From: Chitinophagales bacterium
Lineage (GTDB): Bacteria > Bacteroidota > Bacteroidia > Chitinophagales > S012-47
NCBI GenBank assembly: GCA_026981615.1
Contig: JALSIH010000212.1
Location: 1 to 40,126, forward strand
Reading direction: 5' to 3'
Length of the DNA: 40,126 nucleotides
Position 1 is the stretch's first letter. The number at the start of each line of letters is the position of its first letter. Made by a program: the position numbers and the translations under genes. This document shows positions 34,734-40,126 of this stretch, in pieces. The notes beneath the pieces were generated by a model, which saw nothing but the letters and a program-made list of their open reading frames with translations, was not told where the DNA came from and searched no databases.

Positions 34734-35966
34734 TTGAATAAGCGCAAAATAGTTAACGATCCGGTCTACGGCTTCGTTTCCATTCCGTACGACATAATTT
34801 TCGACCTCATTGAGCATCCGTGGTTTCAGCGGCTCAGGCGCATCCGGCAGCTGGGGCTCACCGACTATGTCTATCCCGGGGCTTTGCATACCCGCTTCGG
34901 TCATGCCCTGGGTGCCCTGCATCTCACGCAGCAGGCCATTGCCGTTTTGCGCTCCAAGGGCCATGTTATTGACGAAGAAGAGGCCAAAGCCGTAAGCATT
35001 GCCATTCTATTGCACGACATCGGCCACGGGCCCTTTTCGCATACGCTGGAGAACACCATCCTGCCTTTTCATCACGAGCGCCTCTCCCTGGCCATTATGA
35101 ATGCCCTCAATGAAGCCTTTGACGGTCGTCTTTCCCTGGCCATACGAATCTTTAAAGATGAATATGAAAAGCCTTTTCTTCACCAGCTGATCTCGAGCCA
35201 GCTCGACATGGACCGCATGGATTACCTCAACCGCGACAGTTTCTTTACGGGCGTTTATGAGGGAGTGATCGGTTACGATCGCATTATCAAGATGCTGGAA
35301 GTCAAAGACGGCCGGCTGGTAGTGGAGGCCAAGGGGATTTATTCCATCGAGAAATTCCTCATTGCCCGCAGGCTGATGTACTGGCAGGTCTATCTGCACA
35401 AGACCGTCCTGAGTGCCGAGATCATGCTCCGCCACGTGGTGCAGCGGGCCCATCAACTGGCACTGGCCGGCAAGCTCAGTCACAGCAGCCCGGCTTTCGA
35501 CTACTTTCTCTTCACTCCGCACGAAGATTTGCAAAAAGAAAAGGCCGTGCATATTCTCGAGCCTTTTTCGCAGCTGGACGACAACGACATCATGGCTGCC
35601 GTCAAAATTTGGCGCAGGCACGATGATCCGGTGCTGCGCCTGCTTTCGGGGCGACTGATCGACCGGAAACTCTTTAAACTCGAATTCAGCAACAAACCCT
35701 TTGACCCCAGGATGATCGAAGACCTGCGGAAAAAAGCAATGCGGCTCTTCTCCGTTCCGGCCAGGGAGGCCGGCTGCTTTGTGACGGCCGATTCGAGCTC
35801 CAATCATGCCTACAAGCCCGAGAGCGAGCAAATCGGCATTTGCTACAAAGACGGAACGGTGAAAAACATTGCGCAGGCCTCCGAACAGCTCAATATGGGG
35901 GTACTCTCACAAGCTATGGTAAAGTATTATCTTTGCTACCCCAAAGAATTAAGCCCGAATCAATGA
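34734..35966 (+). CDS. HD-domain (dNTPase/SAMHD1-like) phosphohydrolase, TTG start
   Basis: [65 protein letters not shown]...[22 protein letters not shown]...[26 protein letters not shown]. Confidence 0.93.
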   Translation: MNKRKIVNDPVYGFVSIPYDIIFDLIEHPWFQRLRRIRQLGLTDYVYPGALHTRFGHALGALHLTQQAIAVLRSKGHVIDEEEAKAVSIAILLHDIGHGPFSHTLENTILPFHHERLSLAIMNALNEAFDGRLSLAIRIFKDEYEKPFLHQLISSQLDMDRMDYLNRDSFFTGVYEGVIGYDRIIKMLEVKDGRLVVEAKGIYSIEKFLIARRLMYWQVYLHKTVLSAEIMLRHVVQRAHQLALAGKLSHSSPAFDYFLFTPHEDLQKEKAVHILEPFSQLDDNDIMAAVKIWRRHDDPVLRLLSGRLIDRKLFKLEFSNKPFDPRMIEDLRKKAMRLFSVPAREAGCFVTADSSSNHAYKPESEQIGICYKDGTVKNIAQASEQLNMGVLSQAMVKYYLCYPKELSPNQ

Positions 35967-37012
35967 CCACAAACGCAGGCCAGATTGCTGACTTACTGAA
36001 CGGAAGAATAGAGGGAAACCCCGAAACCGTTGTCACGCACCCGGCCCGTATTGAGGAGGCCGGACCGCAGTCGCTCACCTTCATTGCACATCCCAAATAC
36101 AAGGAATATCTGGCCGCTACAAAGGCCGGAGTGATCATTGTACCGGAGTCGCTCGAACTGGAGAAGCCGGCCGGCAGCACCCTGATCCGGGTGGACGATG
36201 CCTACCGGGCATTTGCCCGTTTTTTGCAGTGGGTGGCCGATAAGCGCAGCGCGTTCAGCGGCATCCATCCTTCGGCCGTCATTGACGGGGAAGCGGTGCT
36301 GGCAGAAGATGTTTCCGTAGATGCACAGGCCGTCATCAGCAAGGGGGCCGTAATAGGCAGGGGTGCCAAAATCGGAGCCGGAGTGTATGTCGGGCAAGAT
36401 GTGGAGATCGGTGCGGAAACGCTGCTGCAGCCCGGAGTGGTGGTTTATCACAGTTGCCGCATCGGCAGGCGCTGTATCATACATGCCAACAGCGTCATCG
36501 GCAGCGATGGATTCGGCTTTGCTCCGCAGGAAGACGGCAGCTACGGCAAGATCCCCCAGCTGGGCAATGTGGAGATTGCCGATGAGGTCGAAATCGGAGC
36601 CAATTGCTGCATCGACAGGGCCACCATGGGCAGCACACGCATCGGGAAGGGGGTCAAAATAGACAACCTCGTGCAAGTGGCACACAATGTGGAAATCGGG
36701 GAACATACCGTGATTGCGGCCCAGGCCGGCATCTCGGGATCGACCAAAATCGGCCGTTACTGCCGCATTGGCGGGCAGGTGGGTTTTACCGGCCACCTCA
36801 GGATAGCCGACCGTTGCCAAGTGGGGGCGCAGTCGGGGGTCGGCAAAGACATAAAAACACCCGGCAGCCGGCTGAACGGCTCTCCGGCAATGGACTATTA
36901 CCGCTCTTTGCGGGCCGGGGCGGTCTATCGAAGACTGCCCGAGCTGGAAGAAAAAATCCGTAATCTGGAAAAAATAATAAATTCGCAGGCTCAGGACAGA
37001 AAGAATGAATAA
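35963..37012 (+). CDS. lpxD: UDP-3-O-acylglucosamine N-acyltransferase
   Basis: Hexapeptide repeats; [92 protein letters not shown] at 35963 has ATGA overlap with the HD gene. Confidence 0.97.
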   Translation: MTTNAGQIADLLNGRIEGNPETVVTHPARIEEAGPQSLTFIAHPKYKEYLAATKAGVIIVPESLELEKPAGSTLIRVDDAYRAFARFLQWVADKRSAFSGIHPSAVIDGEAVLAEDVSVDAQAVISKGAVIGRGAKIGAGVYVGQDVEIGAETLLQPGVVVYHSCRIGRRCIIHANSVIGSDGFGFAPQEDGSYGKIPQLGNVEIADEVEIGANCCIDRATMGSTRIGKGVKIDNLVQVAHNVEIGEHTVIAAQAGISGSTKIGRYCRIGGQVGFTGHLRIADRCQVGAQSGVGKDIKTPGSRLNGSPAMDYYRSLRAGAVYRRLPELEEKIRNLEKIINSQAQDRKNE

Positions 37013-38402
37013 AAATCAAAGTACGATAAAAGAGTCCGTCACCCTGGCGGGCATCGGCCTGCATACCGGTCGCGAAGTGGTCATGACCTTCCATCCCGCA
37101 GCCCCCGACTTCGGCATTCGCTTCAGACGCAGCGACCTGCCGGGCATGCCCGAGATAGAAGCTTTGGCTGAATATGTGAGTGGTGTGGCACGCGGTACGA
37201 CCCTGCAAAAAAACGGAGCCCGCGTGAGCACCGTTGAGCATGTGCTGGCCGCCCTGGCCGGATTGCAGGTGGACAATGTGCTCATTGACCTGAACAACGA
37301 GGAGACACCCATTATGGACGGCAGCTCCAGGGTTTTTGTGGAAGTGCTGCGCAATGTGGGCATTCAGGACCAAATGGTGCCGCGCAGATACTTTGAGGTG
37401 AAAGAGCCTCTCTGCTTTGAAGACCCGGCCAAAGATGCCAAATACAGCCTCCTGCCGGCAGACGGCTTTGAAGTGGAGGTAACCATCGACTACAACTCAA
37501 AGGTCCTGGGCCGGCAAAAAGCTACGCTCCCCGAAATCGGAGTCTTTAATGACGATTTTGCCGCCAGCCGGACTTTCTGCTTCCTGCACGAGCTCGAAAT
37601 GCTTCTCGACCGCGACCTCATCCGGGGGGGTGACCTCAGCAATGCCATCGTGGTAGTCGACAAGGCCGTGGAAGACCAGGAGCTCAAACGCCTTTCGGTG
37701 CTCTTTAATAATCGCGAAGTAGAAGTAAAAGAAGAAGGCATTCTCAATAACATTGAGCTGCGCTTCGAAAATGAACCGGCCCGCCATAAACTGCTCGATG
37801 TAGTGGGTGACCTAATGCTGGTCGGACGACCCCTCAAGGGCAAGGTGATTGCCGAAAAACCGGGCCATGCCTCCAACGTTGAATTTGCAAAACTTATCAG
37901 AAAAGAAATGAAAAAAAAGTCCAAATCGCCCCTCTTGCCCCATTACGATCCGACCGTGCCACCGGTGTACGATATCAATCAGATCAAGGAGTTTCTGCCT
38001 CACAAGTATCCCTTTCTCCTGGTTGACAAGATTATCTCACTGAACGATACACGGGTCGTAGGTATCAAAAATGTCACCTACAACGAACAGTTTTTTCTCG
38101 GCCACTTCCCGAATGAACCGGTCATGCCCGGTGTGCTCATTATCGAAGCCATGGCTCAGACAGGCGGCATTCTGGTGATGAACACACTGCCCGACCCGAA
38201 GGAGTACATTACCTATTTCCTGAAAATCGACAATGCCCGTTTTAAGAACAAGGTGGTGCCGGGCGATACGCTCATTTTTGAAATGGAGCTTACCGGCCCG
38301 ATCCGGAGAGGAATATGCGAAATGCACGGAAATGCCTATGTAGGCAATAAACTGGCCGCATCGGCAAACTTAATGGCACAAGTCGTAAAGAAGGAAATAT
38401 AG
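37005..38402 (+). CDS. lpxC/fabZ: Bifunctional UDP-3-O-acyl-N-acetylglucosamine deacetylase / 3-hydroxyacyl-ACP dehydratase (LpxC-FabZ fusion)
   Basis: Lpx[25 protein letters not shown]...[39 protein letters not shown]. Fab[21 protein letters not shown]...[25 protein letters not shown]. Confidence 0.97.
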   Translation: MNKNQSTIKESVTLAGIGLHTGREVVMTFHPAAPDFGIRFRRSDLPGMPEIEALAEYVSGVARGTTLQKNGARVSTVEHVLAALAGLQVDNVLIDLNNEETPIMDGSSRVFVEVLRNVGIQDQMVPRRYFEVKEPLCFEDPAKDAKYSLLPADGFEVEVTIDYNSKVLGRQKATLPEIGVFNDDFAASRTFCFLHELEMLLDRDLIRGGDLSNAIVVVDKAVEDQELKRLSVLFNNREVEVKEEGILNNIELRFENEPARHKLLDVVGDLMLVGRPLKGKVIAEKPGHASNVEFAKLIRKEMKKKSKSPLLPHYDPTVPPVYDINQIKEFLPHKYPFLLVDKIISLNDTRVVGIKNVTYNEQFFLGHFPNEPVMPGVLIIEAMAQTGGILVMNTLPDPKEYITYFLKIDNARFKNKVVPGDTLIFEMELTGPIRRGICEMHGNAYVGNKLAASANLMAQVVKKEI

Positions 38403-38405
38403 ATC

Positions 38406-39194
38406 ATGAATCAACCGCTTTCATATATACACCCGCAGGCGAAACTGGCCGACAATGTCGTGGTAGAGCCCTTTGTCACCATCTCGAAGAACGTGGAAAT
38501 CGGGGAAGGAACCTGGCTGGGCCCCAATGTGACCATTCTCGAGAATGCACGCATCGGAAAAAATTGCAAGATTTTCCCCGGAGCCGTTATCTCGGCCATC
38601 CCCCAGGATTTGAAATACGCGGGCGAAGAGACCTGGACGGTCATTGGCGATCACACAACGATACGGGAGTGCGCCACCATCAACCGCGGCACCAATCACT
38701 CCAAAGAAACGGTGGTGGGTGAGCATTGCCTGCTGATGGCCTATACGCACGTGGCCCACGACTGCCGGGTGGGCAATCATGTGGTGATGGCCAACAACGC
38801 ATCGCTGGCGGGCCATTGCACACTCGATGATTATGTGATACTGGGCGGAGGAACGGGTGTTCAGCAGTTTACGCACATCGGAGCCCATGCCTACGTCTCG
38901 GGGCTGGCCATGGTTCGGAAAGACATCCCTCCGTTTATCAAAACCGCCCGAGAGCCGCTGAGTTATGCCGGAGTCAATTCGGTGGGGCTTCGCAGAAGGG
39001 GTTTCAGCAGCGAGGAGATCAACCACATCCAGGATATTTACCGCATCCTTTTCGTTCAGGGCTACAGTACCAGCAAAGCCATTCGCCTGATTGAGGCCGA
39101 ATTGCCGGCCACGGCCCTGCGCGATCAGATTCTCAATTTTATCAGAAACAGCAAACAGGGCATCCTCAAAGGCTTTTTTCAAAAAGGACTTTGA
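38406..39194 (+). CDS. lpxA: Acyl-ACP--UDP-N-acetylglucosamine O-acyltransferase
   Basis: YIHPQAKLADNVVVEPFVTISKNVEIGEGTWLGPNVTI...VISAIPQDLKYAGEETWTVIGDHTTIRECATINRGT...LMAYTHVAHDCRVGNHVVMANNASLAGHCTLDDYVILGG. Confidence 0.97.
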   Translation: MNQPLSYIHPQAKLADNVVVEPFVTISKNVEIGEGTWLGPNVTILENARIGKNCKIFPGAVISAIPQDLKYAGEETWTVIGDHTTIRECATINRGTNHSKETVVGEHCLLMAYTHVAHDCRVGNHVVMANNASLAGHCTLDDYVILGGGTGVQQFTHIGAHAYVSGLAMVRKDIPPFIKTAREPLSYAGVNSVGLRRRGFSSEEINHIQDIYRILFVQGYSTSKAIRLIEAELPATALRDQILNFIRNSKQGILKGFFQKGL

Positions 39195-39230
39195 GGCCCG
39201 GTTTCTTTTCCGAAACAGGGATAAAACGCC

Positions 39231-39851
39231 ATGAAAATTTCACTTCAAAATGCCGGCAAACGCTACAACAGGGAGTGGATATTCCGGGGGTTAAGTACGG
39301 AGTTGGAAGCCGGAGAGAGCTATGCCCTGCTCGGCCCCAACGGAAGCGGCAAATCGACCCTGCTCAAGGCGCTTTCTTCTTACCTGCGACTTTCCGAAGG
39401 AAGCATCGCCTACCGCGAGGGAAGCAGGGAAGTGGACCCGGAGCAAGTCGCTCCCCGCATCGGCTTTTCGGCTCCCTACATGGAGTTGATTGAAGAGCTG
39501 AGCGTGAGCGAGCACCTTTTTTTCCACCAACGATTCAAACCTTTTATCGAAGGCCTTGATGTGGAAAGCTGCCTGGCATACCTGGGCTTTGAGCGCCACC
39601 GCGACAAGGCGGTAAAATCGCTGTCGAGCGGCATGAAACAACGCCTCAAGCTGATGCTCGCCATCGGCAGCCGGAGCCGCATCCTCCTCCTCGATGAGCC
39701 GGCCACCAACCTCGATTCCGGGGGCGTCAGCTGGTATCACCGCCTGCTTTCGCACTACAGGAACGGCCGCACGCTTGTCATCGCATCCAACCGCAAGGAT
39801 GAATATGTGATGTGCAAGCATTATATTCAGATGGAAGATTACAAAGTATAG
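39231..39851 (+). CDS. ABC transporter ATP-binding protein
   Basis: ALLGPNGSGKSTLLKALSSYLRLSEG (Walker A), LSSGMKQRLKLMLAIGSRSRILLLDEPATNLDSGG (signature/Walker B). Confidence 0.93.
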   Translation: MKISLQNAGKRYNREWIFRGLSTELEAGESYALLGPNGSGKSTLLKALSSYLRLSEGSIAYREGSREVDPEQVAPRIGFSAPYMELIEELSVSEHLFFHQRFKPFIEGLDVESCLAYLGFERHRDKAVKSLSSGMKQRLKLMLAIGSRSRILLLDEPATNLDSGGVSWYHRLLSHYRNGRTLVIASNRKDEYVMCKHYIQMEDYKV

Positions 39852-39853
39852 AA

Positions 39854-40126
39854 ATGATGAAACTGGACATACTGGCCATTGTGGCCCATCCCGATGATGC
39901 CGAGCTGAGTTGCTCGGGCACCCTGATCAAAGCAGTGAAAGCCGGGCACCGGGTAGGAATAGCCGACCTCACGCAAGGCGAACTGGGTACCCGCGGAACT
40001 GCGGAGAAACGCATGCAGGAAGCCGCCCGCGCCTCCGCGTTGATGGGCATTCATGTGCGCGAAAACCTGGGCCTGGCAGACGGATTTTTTGAAGTGGACC
40101 GCGAGCATCTGATGGCGGTTATCCGG
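39854..40126 (+). CDS. bshB1: BshB1-like deacetylase, bacillithiol pathway (3' truncated by window end)
   Basis: Manual translation MMKLDILAIVAHPDDAELSCSGTLIKAVKAGHRVGIADLTQGELGTRGTAEKRMQEAARASALMGIHVRENLGLADGFFEVDREHLMAVIR... AHPDDAELSCSGT motif. Not listed in the ORF track because no stop lies in the window. Confidence 0.88.
   Translation, partial: MMKLDILAIVAHPDDAELSCSGTLIKAVKAGHRVGIADLTQGELGTRGTAEKRMQEAARASALMGIHVRENLGLADGFFEVDREHLMAVIR

Noticed and set aside
37005-38402. LpxC-FabZ gene fusion as a novelty
   Set aside because: A clear fusion, but this architecture is already known in Bacteroidota, so it is reported only as a feature.
1-40126. CRISPR arrays, prophage, IS elements, toxin-antitoxin or restriction/defence islands
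   Set aside because: No regularly spaced repeats, transposase/integrase motifs or recognisable defence genes were seen. Apart from the GIY-YIG unit, the window looks like core genome.

Overview
The window is a gene-dense chromosomal segment of a Bacteroidota genome. Supporting markers are the LpxC-FabZ fusion, PorX, a TonB-dependent receptor paired with a DUF4249 lipoprotein, DUF5683, TAnnTTTG-type -7 boxes and a BshB1-type deacetylase. About 43 protein-coding genes are supportable, mostly housekeeping: mutS, TrmH-family methyltransferase, class I aldolase, accD, rpsO, pnp, rpoD, ribH, pdhA, recF, a DUF721/DciA-like gene, ilvE, rdgB, the rpsP-rimM-trmD-rplS cluster, parA-parB, porX, and lpxD-lpxC/fabZ-lpxA. 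I see no CRISPR array, prophage, IS element, rRNA or intact tRNA, and no obvious new multi-gene defence or biosynthetic system. The observations most worth a second look are: (1) a small GIY-YIG endonuclease gene bracketed by near-identical tRNA-like direct repeats at the left edge; (2) a large nested inverted-repeat structure ending in a T-tract between rpsO and pnp; (3) an ECF sigma factor overlapping a gene for a one-TM plus beta-barrel-like 'anti-sigma/porin' protein; (4) a 58-aa two-TM ORF absent from the ORF track, directly behind a good -7 box; (5) a HolD (Pol III psi)-like protein coupled to rdgB; (6) a lipoprotein signal peptide encoded out of frame inside the 3' end of an FMN reductase gene; (7) a hairpin abutting the rpoD start codon. 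All assignments were read by eye from the sequence and supplied translations; no searches were run.
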